DNA of 64,000 bases from Siderastrea siderea (lineage: Eukaryota > Cnidaria > Anthozoa > Scleractinia > Rhizangiidae): positions 22,998,435 through 23,062,434 of the forward strand of contig OZ034970.1 of the NCBI GenBank assembly GCA_964030785.1, written 5' to 3'. Below, in pieces: positions 42,701 to 57,700 of this stretch. Position 1 is the stretch's first letter. Each line of letters starts with the position of its first letter. The notes under the pieces were generated by a model. It worked only from the letters and a program-made list of their open reading frames with translations, was not told the DNA's origin and did no database searches. Both the position numbers and the translations under genes were made by a program.

Positions 42701-45700
42701 TACAACAGGGTACGCGTTAAGAATGCGACAAGTATACGCGTATTCTGCGAATGAATCCACCATATATCTTTAAAAACAATGAACGGCATAAATAGTTTCC
42801 ATCGAAAGACACAAGTTTCTAGGAAGACACAGAGTAAAGGGGCGAAATTCTGCTGAAAGCGTCTGTTATTTGTTGGGGCTGACTGGACTAGCAAGCGAAG
42901 TCAAGCGGCAACGTAACAGGCCCGTAGTTGGACCATGAAAAGATTACGTCTTTAATTTAAGCGAGGCAACACAACTAAGCATCCTTAAGACAAAACCAGT
43001 GGCAATAAGATTATGAGTGTTGGTGGTTTTATTAGCGGTGTAATTGTAGCAAGCAACATTGTAAGTGGGCGAATTTTATGGCATCGCGTGCTAACTATAA
43101 ATTTCCACGCCTTCACAATAATGAAAAAGTTGAGCACCACATAACATCTTACCTGCAAACAGAAAAAACGCTTTTCCCGTCAAAAGACACCCTCAGCAAG
43201 GAGATCTGAGTCTGAGGGTTATTTTCCAGTCCTACCGGACCTCCGTACCACATGGCGTCGATTTCAAACGCGTCCATTTCGCACGGTTTGGTGAAATATC
43301 GAAAGATATACCTGCTGGTAGACACCCAGAGTTTATCCTGCGCAACAGTCATTGAAAGAATACGATGGCGGCCAACAGTGATGCTGATAAAACTCCGCTT
43401 CTTGTCGCTTTTCTTCATCTCTGATTTGAGGATGCAGCGAACTTTGCCATCGTTGAGTCCAACAAATAAGTATTCGTCATTTGACGTGACGCACGTGACC
43501 TGCTCGTTGAAGGACATGGATGTCACACACTTGTAGCGTGACGTATTCGAAGTTGAGTAGACATTGATTAAGTCTAAAGCTCCGCGGACAGCGATCAGCA
43601 CGTGTGGTGACACGTAGTGCATACACTGAATCTGAAACGAGTAGTTCTGTTCTTGGTGGGTGTCGATAGTGAAGGAGAACTTCATGTCAAGTGAGCGACC
43701 ATTGTAAATGAAGATCTTGTTACCTGCGTGGCCATCGCACGCTATCCACAGATCGTGACAATCTGGGACGTGGCAGGCATGCCGCACTGATTGTTGCTGG
43801 GAAGGAATTGGCTGTTTCGCTAGTAAACACTGGAACGCTGGCTGTCTGACCTGTTCCACTATCTCCGCAGTCGTCGGTCTCCTGGTCGGTTTGGCTGACC
43901 AACAACGAAGCATAAGCTCGGTGAGACTCGGAAGACCGAACGACGCCACTGCAACCTCCTGCCACTTCGGACGCTCACCTGCGATAACAGCTGCATTGAC
44001 CTTGGGTGGGGAGTCGTATTCTTCAAATGGTTCTAAACGAGTGATGAGCTTGTACAGAAGGATCGCGTATGAATATACATCTACCTGGGGGGTGTACTCT
44101 TCCTTATTGGCGCATTCTAGCATCTCAGGAGCATGAATACCTGGTGTCCCTGCATAAGAGATCAGGCCAGTTGACGTCGCAAAGTTAGCGGTGCCAAAGT
44201 CAATGAGCTTCACGTGTAGATCATCCTTCTCATCCAGTGACCAAACAAGGACGTTTTCAGGCTTCAAATCGCGATAAATGACGCCCAAGTCGTGCAGAAA
44301 CCTCAAAGCATCCGCTACTTGATATGCGATGCGGAACTGTACAATCCGATCAATAGACTTTCGTTGGACGAGGATCTCGGTGAGCGCTCCTTGTTCGGCA
44401 AGTTCCAGCACCAAGCACAGAGGACGCAGAGAGACGCCGATGACGCTAATGAGGAAGGGGTGCTGCCGCACGCGGCGGAGGACGTTCAGCTCCTTCCGCG
44501 CTTCACGGTAATGTCTCAAGGGCTCGGATTCATCACTCTGAATATAGAACTTGATGGCTACGGCTTGTCCTCTACATTTCCCACGAACAACCTGAAAAAA
44601 TATGACGATAACATTGATCAACATGTTGATGACATCTTCATCGTCATAATTTCGGTCGTCAAGGAACGTTTGTACTCAGTGAAGAAATGACAAAAGTTTC
44701 CGTAATACAGAGGAGTGTAGATGCGTTTTGGTGGGATTAGGACTAATATTGGAATCGTTTTCTACTCAAGCCATTGTAATTAATCTTACTTCTGTTTTTT
44801 GTCTTTTCTTGTAGTACTGTTCGCTATTTAGTATTGATTTTTGCAAAACAAAATTGGGGAATTTCTCTTATTTCGAAAGAGGTCCCTCTTGCGACCGCAA
44901 GTTTTAATCCGTTTGACTACCGTTACATCGATATACTTTACCTTTCCGAAGCCACCGCTGCCCAGCGTGCTTGAATCAGTGTCTTCGTAGGTTATTTCAT
45001 CGTGCGACAACAGCAGATCCGCGTCTACGTCATGTAACATGATATCAGGTGCCACTTGATGTAGATTGACTTGCAAACGAGGGTGTTTTGGGCAGGTAAT
45101 CATGTCCGATTTTGAACTTTGTCTCTGGCATTCCGTGAATGTGAACTTGTAAGGCTCGAGGCCCAGACGCTCGCAAACGACACAAGGGATGAGCTGTCTT
45201 ACCTTGGGCCGCCATCCGTCTGTAGTCGACAGTTCCTGGTACCACTCACGAATCAGCGTGTCGATGTGGTCGACTACATAGCTGAGCACTCTGCGGCCCT
45301 GAGGGCACGGACTCACTTCCGTGATGACTAGCTGCCTATCAGTGTCCTCCGGATCAGGAGCGCAGTACAGCAAGAGGAACAAGCGAGGATGGCGTAAACA
45401 CACTCCGGACTTCCAGCAGTGGAGGAAGCCCTGGTCGATCAGCATGGCAAGGTCTGTGGGCAGCTGAGGCAGTCTTTCGATGGGAAAATCCTCAATGAAT
45501 GGACAGTCAGGACGATGAGATGCGCTAAACCGTGAGTTGGTCCTTCTGGCACCTGTAGTAGCGCTTTTACCAGGATCAGGTTCCCGTGACGCTGACGGAG
45601 TGCTGGTAGAGGGCTTCCCGTGTGTAGATTCTCCAAAAAGCTCGGGAGTGTTGTGTTTGGACTGATTGGTTCTACATGGAGTATTACACGACAGAGACTC

Positions 45701-48700
45701 GTGATCACCGGAGAGTGTGAGGTCCGCTGTATGGCTGACTTCTGTTGTGAAATGAAACCAAAAGAAGAAAATTAGACAAGCTTTACTTTGCGAGTTTGGC
45801 AACCCCGTTGAACGATTTTTAATGTTGTTGAAGGGTTGAATTAAGGTTTCTGAACACATTTAACATGTTGAATTCAACAGTGTTCTACGATACTGAATGG
45901 AAATGTTGAATAGTTTGGAAAGGCCTTAGAAAGAAAAAAGCTGATCTGTTTAGGTCATATGCCGAGGAAGTCATCTAACTACAACCGCGGGGGTGTCTTA
46001 CAGTGGAAATCTGTACAGAGGGCAGATAAAAAAGAATCCACCTAACGAAAAGATGGAGTTATCTGGTGCCTGAATATACTCAGCAAACTCAAATAAAGGC
46101 TTCTCTACGGTAATGATTTCAGGAACTGCTAATCCAGACCGATAAACCCAGGCTGTGCCGCCTCCAATCCGCCCAGCCCGCGGACAGTCAATCATTTTAT
46201 AGCCAGGGGGAGTACATTTAATCTATACTTTATTTTATATTTTAATCTATTTTTTATCTAATTTTTTAATTTATATTTGTAACGCGCATTTGAAAACCTA
46301 TGTTGAATTTGCACGTATAAATGCATATTATTATTATTATTAGTGTAACTACAGCGAAGGAAAAAGAGGAATGGAGGAAAATTGTAATCACGTTATGTGA
46401 CCAAGATTCCTCTACAGCGTGACAATAAATGAAAGAATCGTGTAAATCGGCTCCTTTCTTGCCACATTGTAGTGAGATACTTTGGTTGTTACCTGATAAT
46501 TCCCCTTCTACTTTAAGAGGCGTTTCCACTTCTGAAGTGACGTCAGGCGTCCCACTAATGCTGGATCTTCGGCTTTCACTGGTTAGAAATCCCTCGCCAC
46601 TATTGTCTGAGGAAATACTGTTTGATGGCGAGGAGCATCGCGTGTAGTCAGATGGCATATTCTCCCGCGAAACAGTCCCGTTACATCTAATTGTCTCGTT
46701 CGTTTCGGTTCTCTCCCTGGACTGCTGCCCAGTAGTATTAAGAGCTTCCAGAGGAGGACTTTCGGGATTTTCAGTGGGATATGCTGACCAAGAATCCAGG
46801 AGGCGCCCGTCAGTGACTTCACCTGGAAATAGTTCTGGAGTGCAAGGCCTGGAAGTGGCCGATTGATAAGGCGCACTGCCACTTTCATCACCGCTACTGC
46901 AACAGTGGTCCGCACTTTTCCTAGAGCAATCGTTGCTTTTAGTGTACGATTGAAATGATGTCTTCTTAAGTTCTGAAATCGTTGTCCCCGAGTCACGAGG
47001 GACTTCCTCGTGAAAGCTTGCATCATCTACACCTGTAACATTCATTTCTTCACTTCCTCTTGATGAATCCTCCAAACCACCAATGCTCCCTGCCGAATTT
47101 ATTCCCTGTAGCTCGTTTTCAGCTGAAGAGGGTACAAGTTCTGTAACAGTGGGCCTCCTCTGTTCTAAGGATGCCGTAGCGCTGGCACCCTCAGATAAGC
47201 TGGACGTAAGTGGTGTATCCAAATACACCGTATTATCAGAGTCATCTTGTCGGCAAAACTTTCGGAAGACTGGAAAGGCTAAATCGCTTTTGGGAGTTGC
47301 ATTTTCAGCATCACCGACTTTGCCATCGCGACGAACTCCGGGGTCAGTATTGTGTTTAAATACACCTCTGCCTCTCCACGAGTCACCTCTTGAAAAAGGA
47401 AAGGTTGCATTTAGCGGCTGACGTGTCCTTTCACGGGATTCATCTTCGTCCTCTGAGCTATATTCATATCCCGAATCACTGCGAGAGCTTCTGCCTTCGG
47501 AATCAGAAAAACCGAAGAACCTGCCATTTATGAAGGTTCCTTGACGCCGAGGACTACCAAACAATCGAATGCCTTGAAAGTCACCAGAAGAGTCGTAGAG
47601 GTTTTCGAACGATCCTCCCATGGACGGCTCAGTAGCTACAAACAGTTCAGGGTCGCCTTCCACAGGGCCATCTGACGTCAAACTCTCAAGGACGAGTGGG
47701 CAGCGACAGCAAAATGGATCAAGCTGAAACGGGCTTGAGTATTCCTTCCGAGTAAAGGTCTCCCCGCCTGACAACATGTCCTTCATGTAAAACAACAAGC
47801 GCGAGATGAGGCGACTCCAGAATCCGTGTGGAATGCAAGGTAGAGAGTGCATGCGCTTGAGCGTGATGAAGGGAAGGTCGACATTCGTGGCCTCTTCCGG
47901 TTTCTTTTCCGGAAGTTTGGAAGGAATCAACACACGGTCATCGTCCAAGGAGCAAGCGATCTGGAAACGATTCAAAAGTCGGATGAACTGGGGATAGTTG
48001 TGATGCGCAAACAGCTCTCCTTTCAACAACACTGGAAGGTTGGCGAGGTTCAAGATGCCATTCAAGATGTACGGGTTTACTTGGCGCAGTGTCACTATTC
48101 GTGCCATCAACTCACAAAGCCACTTGGGGTCAATGAAGTAGAGATCTTGAAGATCTTGATTGGGGTCGTCATAGTGCAACAAAATTCCTGCAACGAGTTC
48201 AAAAGCAATTCATTAGCGACAGGTAGAGATCAAAGAGCTGGAAGGTCTACAAATAGACGAAGAAAGGCTAATTGTACAGCTGGGTTCAAATTCTACCAAT
48301 ATTTCGTCAGGCACGGCCCAACGTCTTCAGGGAATGAGCTAACTCAATACTCGGTAAAATAAGTAGAATTTAACCCCAGCTGTCCAGTCAGCCTTTCGCC
48401 GTCTATTTGTATCTCAGTGAATTTTGCTAACGAAATCCAGCAGGATCCGGTCCCTTTGCTTTGTCCGGTTGGCACTTGTTCAATTCTATTAAAGGATCCT
48501 AGTCAGGCACGCCTTTGTTATTGTTTTGATCTGAAATTTGCGATCAGATTACTCGTCGAACGTGACAAAACGTCAACAGTTCAACTGGTAAATATATAAA
48601 CTGTAGCCTGAACCTCAAATTTCTTCGCTTGTTTTTGATTTTAGTGCCAGTAAAAGGGCTTTCGATTATTTTCAGCGCATTTTGGGGGCTGTCCAAAAAC

Positions 48701-51700
48701 CTAGAACTCAAAGAATGTTTGTGTTCATAAGCCGGCCAGCCTCCCAGTCCGCTTACCCAAAAGCAAACTGTATTTAGCGAGCGCTCGCGGAATATGATTT
48801 ACAAGCGAATCTAGAATCATAAAGGTTTGGAATCTTGTTTAATTGGGTATTCTTGACTTTCCCATCGCCAAAAAACACAAAAGGCGAATGCACGGAGGGC
48901 AGAAATGTTTCCAAAACTTACTCGATCACGCCGCTGTGACCACCGCTCCGAGCCGCATTTAGTTTTAATTAGCGCTAGGTAAAGCGAGAACATTTCACAT
49001 TCCTTTCAAAGAGAAGAAACTCTTTTGTTAATAGCTTTTATTTTCTTTGTTATCATCGCGCAGGATGGATATTCATTTCAATTTTCAAAATACACGAATT
49101 GCCATGAAAACAAAACGTACTGCAGCTAGCTAAGGCGTCGACTGCGGCTAACAGATCTGATTTACAAAGTTTCTGTTCGCAAACCATTCTTTCTCCTCCT
49201 TTTCTACAATTCCAGGGATTAGTTTATGGAAAAAATCGAAGTGTTGTTCTTAGGCATCGAAGGCTTTGAAGCTTTCGCTTTAGCGTCGCTACCAGCACTG
49301 CAGAGCGAGTCCCGTCGTCACATTTAGAAGACCAAAACATTTCAGTCCGTGAAGAACGAGCACCGTAATGAAGTAAAATGTCGGCGAATAAGTTTGACCA
49401 GCATTTCAATCCACTGGATATCTTTTGCTTGACTAGTGCAATAACCAAGAAGGTCCTTGAATAATGATTTCTTTTATAAGCTTGACTGTTTTGGTACTGC
49501 CACGCGAAGGAGAACGTAAACCGCTAAGAGTCCTGGCTTTGTCTCGCACATTTCACGAGAAAAATAGCAAACAACACCAAAATAACCGGCCAGATGTAAC
49601 CGTTATTAATTTTTTAAGGCCAGAAAAGTAAATGAAGGCCCAAACTGGCCGTATTGGCGCTGATGTAGCCGGATTTCAATTCACTGTGAAAAAATCCTGA
49701 TTTTAGATGGCATAGAAAATGGCGGATTTCTCACTAGATGCACGCAAAGCACTGTGGGTGACTAGGATCCTTTAAGCGTACCATCAGGTTGTAGCAACAC
49801 GGGGGAACGTTTGGGAGAACGAGAAAATTAAAAAAAAAAAGTACGACCTGAATTTGAGTGTTTCAGCAACTGCTTCGAGTTCTCCGCAGAGCTTGTTTTC
49901 GGTTCACCGTCAAATGCAACATTTACAAGTGACAAAAGCATTTGCTTGGAGTGGGCTGGGTGGAGTGATGTCAGTCACGTGGTGCTGTATTAGCTGACGT
50001 CGCTAGTGCCCTGCTTACCTCTCTCATGCATGAACTGAGTCACGTCTTTCAGGTCGTTTGTGTCCTCGATATCATACTCGTCATTTTTGATGATGTCCAG
50101 GACCAGTGCCTCGTACTCGGACTTGTGCATGATAGGCATCCTTCTCATGAATCTCAGTTCCTGCCGTTTTGCCTGAATGGCGTCAGCCACCAACCAGAAG
50201 CTGTGCGGGATCATCTCGCCCATCACGGACACCTGACCTAGGCCACTCTTTTTGAGGGCTGAAGCAGCATCGTAGATGGTGTTACGCAGATCGTCAATTC
50301 CTGTTTTTGAAATACAAACTGCAGTTACACTACCGGCAGTCCCTGTTGTACCTCGGGGAGTGAGAAGGGAAACCATAAACAGGAAAGCACAAAATGTTAA
50401 ACAGTGCCCGAAAAGGTGGCATAAAATTTTACCTCCATGTGTGTTGTAGGGCAGAGTTAGGACACTTGCGTGCACATACTAAGGACGCAAAGAGGAGGGA
50501 GTGGATATACCTCAGAATCTCAGCATCAAAGGTAGAGTACTACATCAATATACAGTACAACGCTAAACTTTTGGCGTGCTCCCATTGGTCGAAATCGATC
50601 ACATGATGCAACAGTCTCTCATCAGCGGGCGCCTATCAGCGCAAAGTACCCGTTTTTGGCCATCAAATTTAGCGTTGTACAATAAAAACGATAGAGTCCT
50701 TGTCTCAGGCCCTATGTGTGATAAGTCCCCTCGAAAATTTGATGTTCGAACTACACATAAGGCCTCGAACTACGTTCTCAGGGTAATATTTGTTGTGAAC
50801 ATCAAATTTCCTTGCGCTACCTATCACACGAGTGCTTTCGACAGCAGAACGCTATTGTTTGATTAGAGTATAATGTAAATGGCTCGTCAGATGGAACGTA
50901 ATATGTTCTTCGTTGTCTTTGGATCTGTTAGTTCAAAAATACTGAAGTAATACTCTCAGTCCCTCCTTGTTACGGAAACGTTTGATCCCAGCCTGCTTTA
51001 CCATATAGCCTTACCTTCCCTGTTATCCAGCGCACAACTAACTTCTTTAATGTACACAACATTGATTTGACCCTTGTACTTCGGCAACTCCACCAGGTCC
51101 TTCACCAGTTGATGCATGCGCTCCACAAACGCAGCTTCCTTATTTTTACGCACCTTGTCCAAGTGTGTGCCCACAATGACGACACTTGTGTTGGAAGCTG
51201 TGGCCGATATGGTGTCTAGCCAGCTCCTTAACTTCTCAATTCCACTGTCACCTACAAGAAATACAGACTGCTTCATGAAGGCACCTGAATATTTTATATT
51301 TACCATTACTAGACGGTGTCACAAAGTTTTCGCTTAGTTTTTGACAGCTATTTTCCGGCTATCTTTTCGCTGACGTTTTCATGGCGCCTGTTTCAAATTC
51401 AACAACTGCAGGAAGAGGAGTTGCGAGCGTACACGTCAAACTTGGCAACTTCACCTCTTACAATTCTTTCATTTTAATGATATTGCTAGCCCAAAATCCT
51501 ATTCGAGCAACTGTCCAATTATTTCTAAAATTGCACAGCTCGTGGTCCCGTTCGAAATATAATTAACACGTAATAGGGCTACATACTGTCCAATTTGGGA
51601 AATAATTGCATTCCAAAAATTCCTCCAACTGCCAAATATGACACTCTTCGGAATTTTTATCATCCAATTATTTCCCAAATTGGAAAGTCTGTTGTCCTAT

Positions 51701-54700
51701 TACATATAATAATGGCCAGTTTACACGGAATCCATAAAAAAGTTGTCCAAAACCAATCCACAACTGTGTGCACGCGGCGACAGGACGGCGTGCGGCACCT
51801 AAAATTCTCAATTTCAGTCACTGAATTTTTAGCTTTCTCATTGGTTCATCAGCGAACCAGGCCACGTAAAATTTTTTCCCCCCAAAAAACATGGCAGAGA
51901 AATCAGCAACGATTACGATTAAGTTGGGAATTTAATACAACAGTTATTGTACTCGCGCTTGTCGGGCTTGACGTGACAATAACCAAGTCAACGATACGCA
52001 CCTCTTTGGTATCACCTCATATCCAACGCGAACTCGAAGAATAATTCTTAAATAAACGTGTTGAGCACTATCACGAAACAAAGGACTAACCGCAGCGAGC
52101 TAGGACTATGCTTAAACAAATTAAAATAGTATAAAGTAATTGCACAACTTCACTAACATTGTTTAACTTCTCCCAACGACTGCGGCAACGGAAAACTGCG
52201 GGAAATGTTCGTCAGAAGGAACGATACACTGGACTTGTCGCGCACCCTAGTCGCAATTCCGTTGCGAGACAATTTAAAAATTTCTCTTAAAACTCGAGAA
52301 GGGACGTTTGAAGTGACCTTGACACTCGCTCTAGGTGTTTTGTTCCAAGACTGCTCTTTGAAACAACTATAACAACCACCATTTTTCGTCTTAGGCTCGC
52401 GGAGACACATTCAATTCGCGAACAATGCGGGTATTCTCACCAGCTCCACTACTCCCTGTATGCACTCTCTCTCCAGGCTTTTTTGTTCTAAAGCCGCGCA
52501 GTTTCGCAAGCTTACAACTTAAGTCCCTAATCTAGTAATTAAAAGCATTTGAAAAGACTTGTTTTGCTTATTGCGGTATCCACAAAAACGTAGCCTTACA
52601 TTATATAGAGGAAAATGTTGTAACAGTCTTTATTACCTTCCTCCAAATTCCACACCAGGAGATAAAGTGCAAGAGTGGATAAAAAACATTGATGAGTTGT
52701 ATAGAAGTCCTCTTGGCCGCCAAAGTCCCATATCTGGAAGATATATTCTGGGTAATTTGAAAACAGGCCAAAGGCATTCCGATTGTAACGAAACTCGTCC
52801 ATGGCAATTCCTGTGAAAGTAACAACAGTCGGTCAACACTTAAAAACCCTCTTTATGTACCAAGAATAATGGGATTTTAACAATTTAAAATTTTTCCCAC
52901 CCTAAATGCTTCTCTATGGAATCACCTTTAAACTCACTTTTCCTTTGAAATTGTTTTTAGCACAACTGTCCGTTACCCTTCGAGAACATCAATAATGGGG
53001 GAGAAAATAAGGAACTATGAGAGCTATTTATGGCAACCCTTTGAAAACCACGTTGACCACTTTTGCGTCAATGAAAAACTTAAGTTTGAAAATTTAATCA
53101 ATATTTTGGTGTTTTAAGAGTGGTTTGCGTATGAGCGATGGTAGTAAGTTTTGAAAAAAAACACCACAAAAATTCCAAATAACAAATACAGCTAAAGGGA
53201 AAAGAACAGTGGGCAAGGTGAGACAGAGATTACAAACAGCCTTTCTCAGCAACAACTCTTGAAGTAGGTCTCCGTGACCCTGCAAACTCTGACAAACCCA
53301 AGCTTCAGAAAATCTGATGTAAATCCTCTTGTACTGATTGACACACAATTCTCCTAACTGCCATTTGCAAGTGTTGAGAATTTGATTGTGGTAGATCACT
53401 CCTTTCTGCTGTCTGCTTAAGTAGCAATGTGTCGATGCATTTACAGAAAGATAACGGAAAAATTAAGTCTTCGCCACTATTGAAAATTTATGTTCATGAC
53501 GCAGGAGCCAAACAAATTATAAAGCAACGATAGATACTTTAAAGAAAAGAGATAATTTTGCACCGTTTGTTGAACTGTTAATGTTGTAGGTGTAATCCTT
53601 CATCAGGCGATGCATCAATGTTGTCTTTCCCTGCTCAGCTCTGCCCACCAGCATCAGCTTCACCGTGTAGTATGCTCTGGATGAGCGCAGACTGTTTCGA
53701 AGATACATGATGGTTTTAACACCGTCCTGCTTTATCTCTTCCGGTGGATCTGTCAACTTCAAACATGAAAGAGAAAAAGAGCAGCGAAATCATTCTACAA
53801 TAAACCGAGTAATGTACAGTACAATACCCTAGCTAGCCTGATAGTAAGCCTAAAATTCCTGCGCAGCCCCTCTTCTCCATTAAACCCTACTTAAAGAAGC
53901 CCCCTTCTCCCCTCGTTAACTTTTGGGACGTTGCACATGACTTCGTATACATATATATTACTTTCAAGGATGTACTGATATCGTGCCATGTTATCTATTA
54001 TTACTTGATTGAAGTGACATTGTGCATTAAAATTCCCCCAACGAGCAGAAAGTGTAGTATAACAGAAACTTCACTGAGGTTGTTACTGGAAAGTTGTTTG
54101 TAATTTGCTTTTTCCAATACAGTAAGGGGAACTCATATTCTAAAAGGGTGTTCTCTCCTTTCCTGGAAGCTTACCTGTAACTCAAGGGCTAGCAAGCTTG
54201 GCGTCACAAAGGATCAGGCTAAACCTCAGCCACTTAACTTCACATGTTGTATTTTGTACCTCTCATCAAGAACTTCTTTCTTTCACACAGACATTTTGTA
54301 TTTTACAAACTGAGGAATATTTTAGATGACACTGACCTGATCTAAATGCTCCAACTTGAGGAATTCAATGTTCGTAAGTCTCCCCATCTCATATGGAAGT
54401 TTTGTCAGCCTGGGGTTCGCAGACAGATCCAGAGACTGTAAAGTGGTTATCTCACAGATGCACGATGACACCTCAAACAAATTATTTCTTGCTAAATTGA
54501 GAATTGACAACTTTGCCCTAGCCATACTCCTGGGCAGTCTCTCCAGCCCATTGTCATTCAAATTGAGTGTCTTAAGAGACGGGCTCCATTTACACTTCTT
54601 GGGCAGTTCCACAATTTTGTTCTCAGAAAGCCTGAGATCACGCAAACTTGGCAGTTGGAGTAAGCGCGCAGGGATGGACCTCAGTTGATTTCTTCTTAAA

Positions 54701-57700
54701 TCCAGAACACAGAGTTTATTCAAGATGTTTATGTTACTTGGAACAGTTGTGAGTAAATTTGAAGCCAAAAAGAATTTTTCTACCCACGTAACATTTTCAA
54801 GCCAAGGAGGATCAACTTCACCAAGCGCAAGTTTAGCCCAGTCAACTTGTTTCTTCTCTTTGCTGCAGTTGGTACTCATGAGAATTATTCCGACAGCCTC
54901 CTTTTTTCTTTGTTGCAAAGCTAATCCAATTGGCACAGCAATACGAAACGTATCTTTGTCAGAAATAAACAACCTGTAAAACAGAGACTGAGATTAAACT
55001 GAATTACTATCATAACGAGAAAGTTAAAAATAGAACAAGACTAATAACATAATTTTTAAATTTTGTGTTACAGAATATCTCAACAAGTGGTACATTCTTT
55101 TTCTCACAGTTTCCAAATAGTTTGTCTTTAATAATATTTTAAAGTGCCTATGAAGTAAAAACTAACTTAAGCATATTTGAAAGGCCTTTCAAAGTGAAGA
55201 GGGGTAATGTTGTCTGTTTGCAATACCTTCACTCATTCCAGAGATGTTCCGGTTTTGGTATTATGCAAGTTAGAAATTGACGACATCATAAGTGGTTAGC
55301 AACTTATGGATAACTTATGGCATGGAGGCAAATCACAAAATGAAGAATATCCCTGGAAAAATGGGTTACTAAAGATAATTGAAACTTGGCACCAATATTG
55401 TACCTTAAAAAAGACACAAGATGAGGTATATCATGTTGTTGCCCTGGCAACAAACTTGGCTCCAGTCTCTTTCAGCTTTGAACCAAATATTACCATTTGT
55501 AACTCTACAGCAAAAAAAGAAGGACCTATCGCAAACATACACAGTGCCCATATTGTGCTTAGTTTTCTCATTAACCACTGGATGAGGAAGTGGACGATGT
55601 TTGTTAAGCCTAAAAAGGGCAAATGTCATTCTTGCAAGAAAGAGACATGGATGCTAAGTTGTTGCCATGGCAACATCACTGTACATGTTACTGTGTGTCT
55701 ATTTAACAAAAAAATTCCATGTTGCCATGCTTCAGTTCAGTAGTAGATCACAGATGACATCAAAATGCGGTAAGAGCAAAAAAGTAGCACACAAGCCGTT
55801 AGGCAAGTGTGTCACTGATGTTCTTGTGTCTGTCCTCTAATAGATCATAACTACAAACCAATAAAAATGCACGTAGAATTCAGCATATTATATCAATCAA
55901 GGTACATTACTGGTGCCAAGTTTCAGCTACAATGCCTCTATATTTCCAGAGATATTCTTGATTTTGTGATTTGTCTCCATGCTGTAACCACTTATGGTGT
56001 CATCACTTGTAACCTTTTAACTTGAAAATCTCTAGAACGAGAGAAGATATTACAAAAGAGAAAACACCACTCTTCTTCCTTCTGAAAGGCATTTCAAATA
56101 AGCTTAACTTAGTTTTTACTTCATAGCCACTTCAAGCACATCCACTCAGTACTTTTTTTGGGTAGCAACAAAACGTGGGGTAGGCCATGGCCTAGGCCAT
56201 GGGGTAGGCCATGGGGTAGGCTATGGTGTAGGCCACGGCCTATCCTATGGCTTACCCGTGGTCAACTTCATAAAACAATTTACTCTTGAATCTCTTGAAA
56301 TCCTCATAATAATCAAGCATTAATCTGAAAGAATTGCACCTATTAAGGCAAAAATACAAATAAGGTACATTTTGGCTCTAAAACAAAAGAGTGAACCTTG
56401 CATATGAGTATCATTTGTGTGAAAATTATTATATTAGCTTTCATATCTATTGCTTGAAGAAGAACAATGTCAAGAAAGCCTACAGTGACGTCTTACGATT
56501 GTGATGGTACAAATTGCGTGACTGCGTGGAGAATGTTGTTATATTCAGTTGCTGGTAATTCTACTTGTTGTTAAATATGGAATAAATAAATCAATTGGAA
56601 TAATTATTTAATTATGCTGATTTTGCGGCAGTCAAAACAGGAGTCTGCCATCAAACGGCGTTTCTTGTATCCACGATATTTTCGTTCGAAATCGGTTTGA
56701 ACTAGCGTTTATAAACACGACTGAAATAGTTTTGCAACTATATTTATTTCCCCTGTTATTTGAAGTTGCTTTCTTTGTAATCAAGTCGGCTATAATAATT
56801 TTCGTCTTTTTGCTTCACAAATCGACCAAAGTATGTTTACATTTGTAACTTTCCCACGGTACAAAGTTATTTTTAGCTCACGTGTTTATTTTGAGTCTAA
56901 AACTACAGCCGAATAAATTTCATTTGCTTTGCCTTCGAATAGTACGAAAATGTTCAAATTCAGCTCACTTTCCAGTAGATCCAACAGGTCTCTGTTAGAA
57001 TGCTTTGTCACATATCTGTTGTTGTTAATCTTTCGGTACTGTTTCGGTCGGTTCGAGATGTTTTAAGTGTTGCGTTACATTCCTTATAAGGCTGAAATTA
57101 CAGCTGTCAACTGTGCAAATTTGTTCAACATACGCTTTACACTTTGAGCTATGAATAACCCCGAAAAAACATTTAGTATCTTGTTAAGATTGATCAGACA
57201 ACATCAGGTCTATTTAAATAGTCTGTAACTTTGCTTTGCACTAACTTTTTTAGTTTCAGCTCAGCCAGACGGACTAAAATGAAAATGTTCAGTACACTGT
57301 ACACAGATAACCACTGTCCGTAACGCGAGCTAGTTAAATTTTTATGGGAGCCTATGTCACTCGGGTCAGAGAAAAGTGTCCAATCATTGTATTTGTCTGT
57401 ATTAACACATAAAGTGGGCTAATGGCAGAAAAAAATGTATGAGCCTTCTGTAATAGCCGAAAGCCGGCGTCTGTAAAGCGGGGTTCCAAGAATACACTCT
57501 TACATGTACCAGTTCCTTCTTCCTGCTCCCCATAAAGAACATTTTTCGACAGATACATGATGTACACGCTATGTACTGTAGTTTTCAACAAACATACGGT
57601 GTTTTGTATTCGATGAAAAACATGGCCTCCTTTATGATTAACTGGGGAGGAATGCGTGACAAGCCAAAAAATACCTGAATAGTGATAGACATGAGGTACA

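Noticed and set aside
45998..46195. Open frame considered as an extra LRRK exon (VYRSGLAVPEIITVEK)
   Set aside because: The direct join of 46493 to 45741 is in phase, and the following exon already supplies the matching COR segment. No good donor was seen at its end.
51391..52430. Open frames in LRRK intron 5
   Set aside because: No recognisable domains; exons 5 and 6 join in phase directly.
53094..53399. 101-codon minus-strand open frame between LRRK exons 4 and 5
   Set aside because: Exons 4 and 5 join in phase without it, and it shows no Roc homology.
55306..55743. 145-codon plus-strand open frame in LRRK intron 2
   Set aside because: It lies wholly inside a non-coding inverted-repeat element and has no domain or splice context.
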